Notes: a model not told the origin generated them from the sequence alone. A stretch of DNA of 64,000 nt from Natrinema altunense (GCF_000731985.1 NZ_JNCS01000003.1:62001-126000); one strand, 5' to 3'; shown: positions 7,852 to 17,450, counted from the first letter of the stretch. Program-made: numbers and translations.

Positions 7852-8817
7852 TCAGGCCGCCTCTTCGTGCTCGGAACGCTCCCGGATGACGTCCCGGAGG
7901 TCGTCGGCGTTCCGGAACGTCTCGAGTTCGTCGCGCTCGACCAGTGCGGTGCCGTCGACGGACTCCTGTTTCGCCCGGTCGACGACGTAGACGGATCGCG
8001 TCCGCATAACCTGCCCGATCGAACTCATGATACGGGCGCGTTTCTCCGCGGCCTTCGTGAACTTCGAGTGACCGGTCAGGACGATCTCGCTGTCGTCCTC
8101 GTCCTCGCTAACCGCCGTGAACGGCGAGCGGGCCGTCGGGTGGACGCTGTAGCCGGCCCGCGTGAGGACGGCGACGACCTGTTCGTCGTCCGGGTCCGCT
8201 TCGGGATCGGCCGGCGTTGCCTCGCTCTCGTGGACATCGTCGGCTCCCTCGAGGACGTCGACCGGACTCGTCAGCGGCGCGTCGAACATCTCCTCGAGGG
8301 CCATCGCGATCTCGACGGACGCGTTCATCCCGTCTTCGTACTTCGAGACGGTCCGTCGGGAGACGCCGAGTTCGCTGGCGAGTTGGCCGAGGCTCCAGTC
8401 ACGGTCCTCGCGCTCGTCGGCCAACAGATCGCCATCGATGTTGACGTAGAGGCCACCGGGGGCGGCATAGATCAGCGGCGGGACCTCCTCGATGAAGAGG
8501 TTGTACGCCGTGTCGGGGCTGAAAACCGGAACGCCGTGTCGGAAGTAGACGACGTCGGGTTTCAGGTCCTCGTCGCGGCTGCGCAGGCCGATGACCAATG
8601 GCGTCGCATTGAGGTAGGTCCCCAGGCGTCGCATCTCGTGGCCGGTCGCCTCGTTGAACGCGTCGATGTTCGCGAGGATCTTGAGGAGGATCAGATCCTC
8701 GCCGCGCCGGGCGGCGATATCGAAGCTCTTCGGCCGGATCGCACACCGATCACTCACCATGAATCCCGCGTCCTCTAACATCGCGGTCACGTTACCGACA
8801 AGTGCGGAGCGGGACAT
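7852..8817 (-). CDS. Archaeal HTH-type transcriptional regulator (Cro/C1 type, DUF-extended)
   Basis: The protein has 321 residues. The N-terminal part (about 1-130) resembles a nuclease-like fold used in this archaeal regulator family ([20 protein letters not shown]). A Cro/C1-type helix-turn-helix lies at about 138-165 ([20 protein letters not shown]). The C-terminal domain follows an acidic linker and includes [21 protein letters not shown]. Such proteins are common single-copy archaeal regulators of unknown target. The start at 8817 is supported by a TATA box 26 bases upstream, which implies a leaderless mRNA. The longer open frame to 8985 has no similarity to the family. Confidence 0.85.
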   Translation of the reverse strand: MSRSALVGNVTAMLEDAGFMVSDRCAIRPKSFDIAARRGEDLILLKILANIDAFNEATGHEMRRLGTYLNATPLVIGLRSRDEDLKPDVVYFRHGVPVFSPDTAYNLFIEEVPPLIYAAPGGLYVNIDGDLLADEREDRDWSLGQLASELGVSRRTVSKYEDGMNASVEIAMALEEMFDAPLTSPVDVLEGADDVHESEATPADPEADPDDEQVVAVLTRAGYSVHPTARSPFTAVSEDEDDSEIVLTGHSKFTKAAEKRARIMSSIGQVMRTRSVYVVDRAKQESVDGTALVERDELETFRNADDLRDVIRERSEHEEAA

Positions 8818-8840
8818 AGGGGGTTGTAAGCGATTCCTCC

Positions 8841-8846
8841 TATAAG
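8841..8846 (-). promoter_or_regulatory. TATA box for the HTH regulator, leaderless geometry
   Basis: Read on the minus strand the site is CTTATA within TGTCTTATAGGAGG. Its centre is about 26 bases before the ATG at 8817. Archaeal TATA boxes lie near -27, so transcription would begin at or within a few bases of the start codon. Confidence 0.5.
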
Positions 8847-9133
8847 ACATTTTCCCCGGGCATCCGTGTGCCGTGTCGCGATTGGGCGCTGTACCGGGAG
8901 TATACTTATATACGGGTTGCCCCGGCTCGGCGATGCCCCGCTCCCGCTGGTCGTAGTGGAGACCGCTCTGTGCCGCTTCAGGCACCCTATCGGATCTTCT
9001 CTGTCGAAACGGGATACCCCGACCGGGAACGAGGCACCGCGGATCCCGCTGGCGGTACCGTCGGATCCGTTCGGGTCGCTGCTATCTCGGCGATTCGGCC
9101 CTCGATCACCCGGCACCCGTCCAGTTGGTCCCC
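8847..9133. other. Intergenic region without a clear gene
   Basis: The region carries a second AT-rich block, TATACTTATATAC at 8901-8913, which can be read as a TATA box on either strand. The rest is GC-rich with no convincing frame: the short open frames here are Arg/Pro-rich and lack any recognisable domain. Confidence 0.4.
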
Positions 9134-9331
9134 CTACTGGCTAGCGTAGCGCAGAACCCACATCGAAAGAGGGAAACTCGCTGCAATCAATCCGTATACC
9201 CCACCCATGAGAGGGTCGATATCGAGCGATGGAGCCAAAAGATATCCCGTACTAAACCCGAGTGGATCGAGAATGAGTGCGAGAATCACGATTTGTTGTT
9301 GGAACGGTTTGGACTGTAACCAACGGAACAT
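9134..9331 (-). CDS. Small two-span membrane protein, 65 residues
   Basis: The frame opens MFRWLQSKPFQQQIVILAL and has two hydrophobic stretches (about 13-33 and 42-63) separated by a short polar turn (SLDIDPLMGG). It ends WVLRYASQ. The residue mix is membrane-like and not the Arg-rich pattern of shadow frames here. It also uses more AT than its surroundings. I recall similar short haloarchaeal proteins but cannot name a family. It stands alone between two intergenic regions. The function is unknown. Confidence 0.55.
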   Translation of the reverse strand: MFRWLQSKPFQQQIVILALILDPLGFSTGYLLAPSLDIDPLMGGVYGLIAASFPLSMWVLRYASQ

Positions 9332-9422
9332 ACTGTGAGAGGCAACTAGAGTATCGGTGTGAAGTGTTTTTTGAAGTTAAGTAACGTGCAGGAAGGATGC
9401 GTTCGGATCCGCCCTGTCCGAA

Positions 9423-9608
9423 TCGAAACGTTCAGTTTCATACATCAGAATCGAGGTCGACGAAGCGGTCGAGCGAATCGATCACCACGGTATCGTCATA
9501 GAGGCCCAACACGATCCGAACTCCGAAGCCCGAATCGCCTTTGAAGATCCGAGCGGATACGTGATCGAACCGTTCGATCCCGACGACCAGCGCCGACCGC
9601 GAGAGTTC
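9423..9608 (+). pseudogene. Remnant of a glyoxalase/VOC-fold protein
   Basis: This frame translates to a stretch matching the C-terminal half of VOC-domain proteins. It reads IRIEVDEAVERIDHHGIVI (about 9444-9500), then RIAFEDPSGYVIEPFDPDD (about 9528-9584). The DPxGYVIExFDP ending is a hallmark of these enzymes. There is no start codon with an N-terminal half, and no stop where the domain should end. The frame instead runs on into the tiaS promoter region. It is therefore best read as a decayed fragment. The base composition upstream (9332-9440) is AT-richer than the neighbouring genes. Confidence 0.5.
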
Positions 9609-9654
9609 GGCCGCTCCCGAAAAGTGTTACCCGTTCCCCAGCCAAGCATCGTCG

Positions 9655-10950
9655 ATGACCGTCGTCGGCCTCGACGATACCGACTCGCGCGAACACGGGA
9701 TGTGTACGACGTACGTCGCTGCGCGGATCGCCGAGCAACTGCGTCGGAGCGGGTGGTCGGTCCATCGAGTTCTCCTCGTTCGGCTCAACCCCGCCGTCGA
9801 GTACAAGACGCGGGGCAACGCCGCGCTGGCGATCCACACGGACTGCGATCCCGCCCGCGCGTTCACGATCGCTCGCGACCGCCTCGAGTCGCTGGCTGAA
9901 ACCGACGACGACCGGACGAACCCCGGACTGGTCGTGGCCGACCGCGCACCCGAGGCGGGCGCGATCCCCGCCGACGTGCATCGATTCACGCGCACGGCGA
10001 TCCGCGACCACCTCGAGCCGGCCGCCGCCGCGGCTCTGATCGAACGCCACGGCTATCGGTCGTGGCACGCCGGCGACGGCCGCGGCCGGATCGGGGCGCT
10101 GGCCGCGATCGGCTCCTGGGCGGCGCTCGAGGAGTGGACCTACGAATACATCTCGTATCGCGAACCCGACCGCTGGGGAACACCCCGTGACGTGAACCAC
10201 GAGAGCGTCTTCGCCGCGGCCGATCGCGGCTATCCCTCGGTGTGGGACACCGTCGACCGCGGCGAGGAAGAGACCGTCTGCGTCCCCCACACGCCCGGCC
10301 CCATCCTGCACGGCATCCGCGGCGACGATCCCGATGCGGTCCGTGCGGTCGCCGACCGAATCGAGAGCGAGCCCGTTGCCGGGGGGCGGCTGTTCGTGAC
10401 CAACCAGGGGACGGACGTCCACCTCCGGGACGGTTCGATCGGCACCGTCGAGGACGGACGGGCCTACCGCGTCGAGGGGCGAGTCGCGAGCGAGCCCGAA
10501 ACGCGTCGCGGCGGCCACGTGTTCGTCGACATCGAACCGCCGGCCGCCGACGGCGACCGGGCGGCCGAGCGGCTCAGTTGCGCGGCGTTCGAGCCGACGA
10601 AGCGGTTCCGCGATCGCGTGCGAGCGCTCCGCCTCGGCGATCGGATCACCGCCTGCGGCGAGGTCGCCGACGGCACGCTCAAACTCGAGAAGATCGCCGT
10701 CCGCGACCTCGTTCGGACCGAGCGGGTAACGCCGATCTGTCCCGACTGCGAGCGAACGATGGAGAGCGCCGGTCGGAAGCAGGGGTATCGCTGCCGAGAG
10801 TGCGAAACCAGCGCGTCGGAGCGAGCCGAGCAACCGCTCGAGCGCGACCTCGAAAACGGCTGGTACGAGGTTCCGCCGTGTGCGCGACGCCACATCGCGA
10901 AGCCCCTCGTTCGGGGCGGGTTCGATGCGCCGACGCATCCGGAGCGGTGA
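9655..10950 (+). CDS. tiaS: tRNA(Ile2) 2-agmatinylcytidine synthetase TiaS
   Basis: This 431-residue enzyme ligates agmatine to C34 of the AUA-reading isoleucine tRNA using ATP, an archaea-specific modification. The N-terminal VVGLDDTDSREHGMCT motif is diagnostic. The YEYISYREPDRWG and VPHTPGPILHGIRG segments of the central domain follow. An OB-fold region (GRVASEPETRRGGHVFVDI) and a C-terminal zinc ribbon (ICPDC and YRCREC) come last. The length fits archaeal TiaS. The ATG at 9655 starts directly on the conserved motif (MTVVGLDDTD). The gene is monocistronic in appearance. Confidence 0.95.
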   Translation: MTVVGLDDTDSREHGMCTTYVAARIAEQLRRSGWSVHRVLLVRLNPAVEYKTRGNAALAIHTDCDPARAFTIARDRLESLAETDDDRTNPGLVVADRAPEAGAIPADVHRFTRTAIRDHLEPAAAAALIERHGYRSWHAGDGRGRIGALAAIGSWAALEEWTYEYISYREPDRWGTPRDVNHESVFAAADRGYPSVWDTVDRGEEETVCVPHTPGPILHGIRGDDPDAVRAVADRIESEPVAGGRLFVTNQGTDVHLRDGSIGTVEDGRAYRVEGRVASEPETRRGGHVFVDIEPPAADGDRAAERLSCAAFEPTKRFRDRVRALRLGDRITACGEVADGTLKLEKIAVRDLVRTERVTPICPDCERTMESAGRKQGYRCRECETSASERAEQPLERDLENGWYEVPPCARRHIAKPLVRGGFDAPTHPER

Positions 10951-11033
10951 CGCCGAACCACACGGCCGGTTGCGTTTCGGGGGACGAGACGCCAACGGAT
11001 CGATCGGACCCGTCGGACCACGGCGGGCGGCGA

Positions 11034-11237
11034 TCAGCGGACGGTGACGCCACGCCGAGCGAGGAACTCGCTTACCGCCTTGATTTCGACGGGACTGCCG
11101 ATGATGCGGCAGTAGTCTTCTCCCTCCGGGACGACGGTGACGGTGAACTCGTCGTCGAGCTGCGACTCGAGCCCCTCGAGTGCCTCCCGTGGCAGGACGA
11201 TCTGGGTACTGTCACGCAGCCGCGACGCGTTCGGCAT
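11034..11237 (-). CDS. VNG_1110C-like small protein
   Basis: This 67-residue protein starts MPNASRLRDSTQIVLPREAL. It continues with a strand-rich central part (FTVTVVPEGEDYCRIIG) and ends FLARRGVTVR. It matches my memory of the small haloarchaeal family named after VNG_1110C. Its layout suggests a compact alpha/beta domain, perhaps RNA- or DNA-associated, but the function is not known. It converges with tiaS across about 80 bases. Confidence 0.75.
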   Translation of the reverse strand: MPNASRLRDSTQIVLPREALEGLESQLDDEFTVTVVPEGEDYCRIIGSPVEIKAVSEFLARRGVTVR

Positions 11238-11735
11238 AGGTATCGTATCCCCGGCCGGTCGTTTATGTGTGTCGAAGTCCCGTTTCTATCGGTAATGGAA
11301 CCGAGTGGTCGGGCCCGAACTCGACGAGTCGCCCCGCTGTAACCCACCGTGGAGTGGCCCCGGGGGCTGTCTTCATCACTGCCGATTGGGCCATACTGGC
11401 GCTAGCATGCAGCCCAGCTATGTACCACGGTAGCATATGGCAATATAGTCTCCCCTCGAGCACCCGGGGGCGACTAAGAACGACGGACGAAATCCAGGAC
11501 CATCGGGGGGAGACTCGGCGTCGGATCGTGTCGCGAGCGATCACCGAATCCGTCGACGAACCGACTGCACTCTCAGGTGCATTCGGCGGTCACGACTCCG
11601 TTCGGGAGGAACCGACCGACAATACCTTTTCCAGCCGACGACGGCTCGACAACGAGAGACGCGAGCGGTGCGTGAAGATGTCCAGACGCACCAGGGCGTA
11701 CTCGTCCGCCATCTCGTCGCGCCGTGGGTCGGGAC
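11238..11735. other. Intergenic region, about 500 bp, no gene seen
   Basis: No frame has haloarchaeal protein character. A 9-bp inverted repeat, AGTCTCCCC (11447-11455) with GGGGAGACT (11507-11515), encloses about 50 bases and could form a hairpin. Scattered AT-rich words (CAATATAG near 11441) may be promoter elements for the small gene upstream. The rest holds nothing that I can identify. Confidence 0.4.
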
Positions 11736-13364
11736 TCAATCCGTTCCGTAGACGGTCACCGTCCGCGTGTCGCTCGCGTGCGGCGACCGCACCATCACCG
11801 GGAACACGTCGTCGTTGGTCACGGGATAGGTCTCGTAGCCGAGCGAGACGGTCGTGGTCTCGCCGGGAGCGAGGCTCACGCTCGCGCCGTCGACGACCTC
11901 GGGCGTTCGTCCGACCACGAGTTCGACATCGTGCGTTCCGGCGCTGTCACCAACGTTCTCGATGGCAGCAGTGACCGAGAGCCACTCGCCGCCGTTGACC
12001 GGTGCGTTCGTTCCGGTAATCGAAACCGCGAACGTCGACTGCCCGTTCCCGCCGCCGTTCCGTCCGTAGACGAGCACCGTCTGCGAAGCGGTATCGTCAC
12101 CCGTCCGGATGTAGACGGGGAATTCGTCGTCGTTGTTCACGGGATAGGTCTCGTAGCCGAGCGAGACGGTCGCGGTCTCGCCCGTCCCGACGGTTACCGA
12201 CTGCGTGTCGACCGTCGTCGGATCGTGACCCACGACGAGTTCGACCTCACGACCGGCCGGGCCGTCACCCGTGTTCGATAGCGTCGCCGTCACCTCGAGC
12301 CACTCGCCGCCCGTCACGGGCGCGTTCGTCTCGAGGTCGGTCACCTCGAGGTGGCCCTGTGATCCACCGTCTTCGGTCCCGATGACCGTAACGTCGGTCA
12401 CCGACGTGTCGTCGCGCGTTTCGACGCGGGCGGGGAACGTCTGCGTGTTGCGGACGGTCGCAGTCGCGAACTCGAGTGACACGGTCTCGGCGTGGCCCGT
12501 AAACACCGCGACCGTCTCGCTGTCGACGTGCGTGGGGTCGTGGCCGACGATCAGGTCGACCTCGACGTCGACGAACCCGTGATACGTGGCATTGCCCTCG
12601 GGTTCGACGTCGGCGGCGACGACGAGATCGTCGCCCGCTCGAACCGGCGCGTTCGTTCCGGTGATCGAGACGGTCCGGAACGCAGCGACCGACGGCCCGT
12701 CGGTCCGTGCGGCCGTCAGTCGGCCGTCGCGGCAGGCGACCCACGCGATCATCGGATAGCCGCCGATGAACCAGATGGCGTTCCCCCCGGTCGTCGCGTA
12801 CGTCGTCGTCGCCGTCGCTCCCGACAGGTCAGTTCGATCGACGTACGTGGCGTTGCGCCCCTCCTGCCAGAAGAGCCGGTGAAGCCGCCCGGAGTCGTCG
12901 GCCGCCGACGCCGTCACATCGACCTCGTCGCGGACCGTGATCGTGGCGTTCGGACCGGGATCACACGTCACGTCGAGGGTCGGAGCCGCCGGTGCGCGGG
13001 ACGTAACGTCGACCGTCCAGGAAACGGTCGTTCCATCGACCGTGACGCTTACGTCGTGGGTCCCCGACTCGTCGAACCGTCCGTAGGCGGCCGGGTGCCC
13101 CGTAATATGGGTGTAGCTCCAGAACGGCGCGTTCGGTTCGATCGCTCCCCCCTCCGATCCGTCGACCTCCCAATCGTTCGCCGTCGGATCGACGCCCGGC
13201 GTCGCCGCCACTTCGAACCCGATTCGGTCGCCGGGTCGAACGGCTGTCTCGCTCTCCACCGGATGAACGCGCTCGAGGGCGACCGTCTGGGCCGTCCCGA
13301 CGCCCGTCGTCGCGAGGGCACCCACGCTACTCCCCACTGCCGTAACGTACTCGCGCCGTCGCAT
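11736..13364 (-). CDS. Tat-type secreted protein with CARDB-like repeats
   Basis: The protein has 542 residues. The N-terminus MRRREYVTAVGSSVGALATT has a twin-arginine motif followed by a hydrophobic stretch, so export in a folded state is likely. A PKD/Ig-like region (about 30-130, with GTHDVSVTVDG) follows. Three or four CARDB-like beta-sandwich units come next, each carrying an (I/L)TGTNAPV(N/R)xG or TNAPVTGGEWL opening and a GYETYPVxNDD segment. Two copies share near-identical DNA (11809-11864 and 12127-12182), which points to recent internal duplication. It is probably a surface or matrix protein. No enzymatic motif was seen. Confidence 0.75.
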   Translation of the reverse strand: MRRREYVTAVGSSVGALATTGVGTAQTVALERVHPVESETAVRPGDRIGFEVAATPGVDPTANDWEVDGSEGGAIEPNAPFWSYTHITGHPAAYGRFDESGTHDVSVTVDGTTVSWTVDVTSRAPAAPTLDVTCDPGPNATITVRDEVDVTASAADDSGRLHRLFWQEGRNATYVDRTDLSGATATTTYATTGGNAIWFIGGYPMIAWVACRDGRLTAARTDGPSVAAFRTVSITGTNAPVRAGDDLVVAADVEPEGNATYHGFVDVEVDLIVGHDPTHVDSETVAVFTGHAETVSLEFATATVRNTQTFPARVETRDDTSVTDVTVIGTEDGGSQGHLEVTDLETNAPVTGGEWLEVTATLSNTGDGPAGREVELVVGHDPTTVDTQSVTVGTGETATVSLGYETYPVNNDDEFPVYIRTGDDTASQTVLVYGRNGGGNGQSTFAVSITGTNAPVNGGEWLSVTAAIENVGDSAGTHDVELVVGRTPEVVDGASVSLAPGETTTVSLGYETYPVTNDDVFPVMVRSPHASDTRTVTVYGTD

Positions 13365-13593
13365 AGGATGTCATACGTTCTATAGGACGGTATAGCTAAC
13401 ACAACGTTGGCGATACGAACACGGCCGAGGAAACGAGTGTCCGGTTCGAGAGGAGAACGGTGGCGATGTCGCCGTCCAGATCGAGTTCCGCTCGAGACGA
13501 CGGCGATCGACGCGCGGTCGGCCCGACCGACCGCGGCGTCGCCAACGTATGTCTCGAAAGGGTTTTTCGGCCCGGCCGGTTGCATACTGACAA

Positions 13594-14706
13594 ATGGGGC
13601 TCGAGGATGAAATCGAGGCAATCGAAGACGAAATAGCCAATACGCCCTACAACAAGTCGACTGAGGCCCACATCGGCCGGCTGAAGTCCAAGCTCGCGGA
13701 GAAAAAGGAGAAACTCGAGAAACAGCAGTCCGGATCGGGCGGCGGTGGCGGCTATTCCGTCGAGAAACACGGCGACGCGACGGTCGCGCTGGTCGGATTC
13801 CCGAGCGTCGGCAAGTCGTCGCTGCTGAACTCGCTGACAAACGCCGAGAGCGAGACGGGGTCCTACGAGTTCACGACGCTCGACGTCAACCCGGGGATGT
13901 TGAACCACCGTGGCGCGAACATCCAACTGCTCGACGTTCCGGGACTGATCGAGGGTGCGGCGGCGGGCAAAGGCGGCGGCCAGCAGGTGCTGGCGGTCGT
14001 CCGCAACGCCGACCTCATCATCTTCATGCTCTCGGTGTTCGAGATCGAGCAGTACGATCGGCTGCGAGAGGAACTGTACGACATCAACATCCGCGTCGAT
14101 CAGGAGCCCCCGCAGGTCACGGTCCGCCCGAAGATCAAAGACGGCATCAAGATCACCTCGAGCACCGACCAGGACTTAGACGAGAAGACGATCAAGGACG
14201 TCCTCCGCGAGCACGGCTACGTCAACGCCGATCTGAATCTCCAGGAGAACGTCTCCATCGATCGGCTGGTCGACGGCCTGATGGAGAACCGGGAGTACAT
14301 TCCCTCGATTACCTGCGTCAACAAGGTCGACTTGATCGATCCCGACTACAAGGAGACGGTCGACGAGCAGTTGCGCCAGCGCGACCTGGACCCCGAGGCA
14401 GTCACCTTCATCAGCGCCGAGGAGGAGAAAGGGCTCGACGTGCTCAAAGACCGCATCTGGAAGCGGCTCGGACTGATCCGGGTCTACATGGACAAACCCG
14501 GCCGCGGTATCGACTGGGAGGAACCGCTCGTCGTCGAGCAAGGGACCACCGTCGGTGAGGCCGTCGAGAAACTCGGCGGCGAGATGGAAGAGCGGTTCCG
14601 GTTCGCCCGCGTGACCGGTCCCAGCGCGGCCCACGACCAACAGCAGGTGGGGAAGGACCACGTGCTCGAGGACGAGGACGTGCTGAAACTGATTCTGCGA
14701 CGCTAG
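13594..14706 (+). CDS. drg: Drg-family GTP-binding protein with TGS domain
   Basis: The protein has 370 residues. An N-terminal coiled region (about 1-46, alternating Glu/Lys) and a Gly-rich linker precede the Obg-type G domain. That domain has the P-loop GFPSVGKSS (about 68-76), G3 DVPGLIEGAA and G4 NKVD. A TGS domain occupies about residues 295-369 and ends VLEDEDVLKLILRR. Drg proteins are universal in archaea and eukaryotes and act on ribosomes, probably relieving stalled translation. Length and domain order are complete. The gene stands alone. Confidence 0.95.
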   Translation: MGLEDEIEAIEDEIANTPYNKSTEAHIGRLKSKLAEKKEKLEKQQSGSGGGGGYSVEKHGDATVALVGFPSVGKSSLLNSLTNAESETGSYEFTTLDVNPGMLNHRGANIQLLDVPGLIEGAAAGKGGGQQVLAVVRNADLIIFMLSVFEIEQYDRLREELYDINIRVDQEPPQVTVRPKIKDGIKITSSTDQDLDEKTIKDVLREHGYVNADLNLQENVSIDRLVDGLMENREYIPSITCVNKVDLIDPDYKETVDEQLRQRDLDPEAVTFISAEEEKGLDVLKDRIWKRLGLIRVYMDKPGRGIDWEEPLVVEQGTTVGEAVEKLGGEMEERFRFARVTGPSAAHDQQQVGKDHVLEDEDVLKLILRR

Positions 14707-14817
14707 TCCTGGACGGTCGCCCCGTTCACGACACGTCACCCGACGGCTCGGCTGCCGCTCGGATCGGTCCGCATGCGGTACTGTCGAGGGATTCACACGA
14801 GTCGGATCGGAACGGTC

Positions 14818-14826
14818 AATAATATC
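14818..14826 (+). promoter_or_regulatory. TATA-like box before the NhaC-family gene
   Basis: AATAATATC lies about 28 bases before the ATG at 14851. This fits a leaderless promoter. Confidence 0.35.
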
Positions 14827-14850
14827 CGGGGAGCCGAAGACTAGACAGCT

Positions 14851-16548
14851 ATGGCTACGTACGGGGCACTCTCCGTGTTGCCGCCGCTGCTCGCGATCGT
14901 CCTCGCGATCGTGACCCGCCGACCGATGCTGGCGCTGTTTCTCGGCATCTGGTCGGGGGCGGTCATCCACACCGAGAGTCTCGGCATCGCACAGACCTTC
15001 GACTGGATCGTCAGCGCGGTCATCGTCGACGACGGCTTCCACGTCCAGATCCTCGTCTTTACGCTCCTGTTGGGGTCGGGCGTCGCGCTCATCTGGCGGC
15101 TCGGCGGCGCGATCGCGGTCCGCCACTGGGCGACCGAACACCTCGAGACCCAGCGGACCGTCGGGCTGACCACGTGGATACTGGGACTCGTGTTGTTCTT
15201 CGACGACTACGCCAACACGGCCATCGTCGGGAGCACGATGCGCGAACTCTCCGATCAGCTCCGCATCTCCCGGGAGAAGCTCGCGTACATCGTCGACTCG
15301 ACGGCCGCGCCCGTCGCGACGCTGGGCATCTCGAGTTGGGTCGCGTTCCAGCTGTCGCTGATCAGTAGCGCGTACGACGACATGGGCGTCGCGGACGAGG
15401 CACCGACGGCGTTCGAGACGTTCGTGGGTTCGATCCCTTACAACACCTACGCGCTGCTGGCGATCGTCATGGTCGGTATCATCGTCTACACCGGGCGGGA
15501 CTACGGCGAGATGCTCGATGCCGAACACCGCTCGCGGACGACGGGTGCAGTCAACCGCGAGGGCGCACAGCCGCTCCAGAAGGTCGAGGAGGACCTGGGC
15601 GCGCCGATCGACGAGCGCCCGATGCTGCGGACCTTCTTCGCGCCCGTCGTCGTCCTGATCGCGGTGACGCTCGCGAGCGCCTTCTGGACGGGGTATCAGT
15701 CGTGGCTCTCGGCGCAGGCCGAGGCAGGAGCGCCGACCGCGTTCGGTGCCGCCATCGACGACGCAGGGCTCACGCAGGTACTGATCGACATCGTCGGCGC
15801 GGGCGACTTCGCGGCGGCGCTGATCTGGGGCTCGTTCGCGATGGTCGCGACCGCGATCGCGATCGGGCTCGCCTACGGCCTCTTCGATATCGGCGACGGC
15901 GTCGATACCGTCATCGACGGCTTCGGCATCATGCTGACGGCGGTCACGATCCTCGTGCTCGCGTGGACGATCAGCAGCGTCGCGGAGACGCTCGGCACGG
16001 GCGACTACGTCGCCACCATCGCCGAACCGTACCTCACGGCCGAGTTGCTCCCCGTTCTCATCCTGTTTATCGCCGCCTTCGTCGCGTTCACCATGGGTTC
16101 GTCCTGGGCGACGATGGGGCTCGTCACTCCGATCGCCATTCAGGTCGCCTACGAGTTCGGGACCGGATTCGAACTCGTCCCGGTCGCCGTCGGTGCGGTC
16201 TTCTCCGGCGCGATCTTCGGCGATCACGCCTCGCCGATCTCCGATACGACGGTGCTCTCCGCGACGTTCTCCGGTGCGGACCTGATCGACCACGTGCGCA
16301 CGCAACTGCCCTACGCCCTGACCGTCTTCCTCGTGGTCATCGGCTGTTACCTGCTCAACGGCTATCTCGGCGTCCCGCCGCTCGTCTTCCTGCCGCTCGG
16401 CGTCGTCGCCCTCGTCGGCCTCGTCGTCGGCCTCTCGAGGGTCGACGCCGGCCGCAAGGGGCTCGAGCCGGCCGCGACGACCACGGCCACCGAGATCGCC
16501 AGTTCCGAATCCGAACTCGACTCGGAGTCGCCGGAGACCCGCGAGTAG
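14851..16548 (+). CDS. Na+/H+ antiporter NhaC-family protein
   Basis: This 565-residue protein has about 12-14 hydrophobic segments. The region LVLFFDDYANTAIVGSTMRE with its acidic pair in the membrane, the motif DSTAAPVATLGISSWVAF and the late segment GAIFGDHASPISDTTVLSA are typical of the NhaC family. The GDHxSPISDT block is its best-known signature. It probably exports Na+ in exchange for H+, or transports a related solute such as malate/lactate. The last 40 residues are a polar Glu/Ser/Thr-rich tail. The ATG at 14851 gives a short polar head before the first helix. Confidence 0.88.
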   Translation: MATYGALSVLPPLLAIVLAIVTRRPMLALFLGIWSGAVIHTESLGIAQTFDWIVSAVIVDDGFHVQILVFTLLLGSGVALIWRLGGAIAVRHWATEHLETQRTVGLTTWILGLVLFFDDYANTAIVGSTMRELSDQLRISREKLAYIVDSTAAPVATLGISSWVAFQLSLISSAYDDMGVADEAPTAFETFVGSIPYNTYALLAIVMVGIIVYTGRDYGEMLDAEHRSRTTGAVNREGAQPLQKVEEDLGAPIDERPMLRTFFAPVVVLIAVTLASAFWTGYQSWLSAQAEAGAPTAFGAAIDDAGLTQVLIDIVGAGDFAAALIWGSFAMVATAIAIGLAYGLFDIGDGVDTVIDGFGIMLTAVTILVLAWTISSVAETLGTGDYVATIAEPYLTAELLPVLILFIAAFVAFTMGSSWATMGLVTPIAIQVAYEFGTGFELVPVAVGAVFSGAIFGDHASPISDTTVLSATFSGADLIDHVRTQLPYALTVFLVVIGCYLLNGYLGVPPLVFLPLGVVALVGLVVGLSRVDAGRKGLEPAATTTATEIASSESELDSESPETRE

Positions 16549-16595
16549 GCCCCGCAGTCGCCAATGTTTTGGAGCGCGCAGCTGTCCGTTCGCGT

Positions 16596-17384
16596 ATGGA
16601 CGGAACGCTCGACCACACGATGATCCGCGTCGCTGACCTCGAGGAATCGCTCGACTGGTATCGAACCCACCTCGAGTACGAGGAGAAGGATCGCCACGAG
16701 GGCGACGGCTTCACCATCGTCTATCTCGGACCCGAGGAGATGCACGCGGACGGGGCGATGCTCGAGCTCACCCACAACGAGGGCGAAGAGCCCGAGCTGG
16801 GCGACGCCTGGGGCCATATCGCGGTTCGCGTGCCGGAGGGCGAACTCGAGGACTACTACCAGCAGCTCATGGACGAGGGCGTCGCGGACTACCGCGACCC
16901 CGAGTCCTGTGGCGGCCGCTACGCGTTCGTGAAAGACCCCGACGGCCACGAGATCGAGATCGTCCAGCGCGATGACGGGGCGCTCTGGTCGCTCGACCAC
17001 ACCATGATCCGCGTCGAGGACGCCGATGAGGCGCTGGGCTTTTGGACGCGCAAGTTCGGCTACGACGAGGTCGGCCGCTGGGAGGCCGACACCTTCGCGA
17101 ACTACTTCGTCGAACCCACGGACGCCGCCGACGAGGCGATGTCCGTCGAACTGACGTACAACTACGATGGCCGGAGCTACGAGCTGGGCGACGCCTGGGG
17201 GCACCTCTGTGTCCGCCTCGACGACCTCCACGACGACTGGGACCAACTCATGACCCGGGACGCAGCGGACTACCGGGACCCCGAGAGCTGCGACGACATG
17301 TACGCCTTCACCAAAGACCAGGACGGCCACGAGATCGAACTCATCGAGCGCGATCTCGAGGCCGATTCGCTGTTCCCGTTCTAG
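16596..17384 (+). CDS. Two-domain VOC protein, glyoxalase I-like
   Basis: The protein has 262 residues made of two tandem vicinal-oxygen-chelate domains (about 1-125 and 128-255). Each domain begins LDHTMIRV, which supplies a metal-binding His. Each continues with an LELT or VELT strand, which supplies a Glu. A WGHIAVRV or WGHLCVRL segment and GHEIE(I/L)(V/I) follow with His and Glu ligands. The complete ligand set in both halves suggests lactoylglutathione-lyase-type chemistry on methylglyoxal adducts. The thiol used in haloarchaea is uncertain. The gene starts 47 bases after the NhaC-family gene and may be read from the same transcript. Confidence 0.85.
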   Translation: MDGTLDHTMIRVADLEESLDWYRTHLEYEEKDRHEGDGFTIVYLGPEEMHADGAMLELTHNEGEEPELGDAWGHIAVRVPEGELEDYYQQLMDEGVADYRDPESCGGRYAFVKDPDGHEIEIVQRDDGALWSLDHTMIRVEDADEALGFWTRKFGYDEVGRWEADTFANYFVEPTDAADEAMSVELTYNYDGRSYELGDAWGHLCVRLDDLHDDWDQLMTRDAADYRDPESCDDMYAFTKDQDGHEIELIERDLEADSLFPF

Positions 17385-17450
17385 GATCGCCGCGGCCGCG
17401 GTCGACCGAACGGTCCCCGCGAACACGGATGGTTCGAACCGCCGGCCACC

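Noticed and set aside
14176-16305. A long minus-strand open frame opposite the drg and NhaC-family genes
   Set aside because: It is antisense to two well-supported genes and is Arg/Asp/His-rich with no domain. Long open frames on the opposite strand are common in such GC-rich DNA.
17431-17440. GGTTCGAACC, which resembles a tRNA T-arm
   Set aside because: No acceptor stem, anticodon arm or D-arm can be built around it. It is a short palindrome only.
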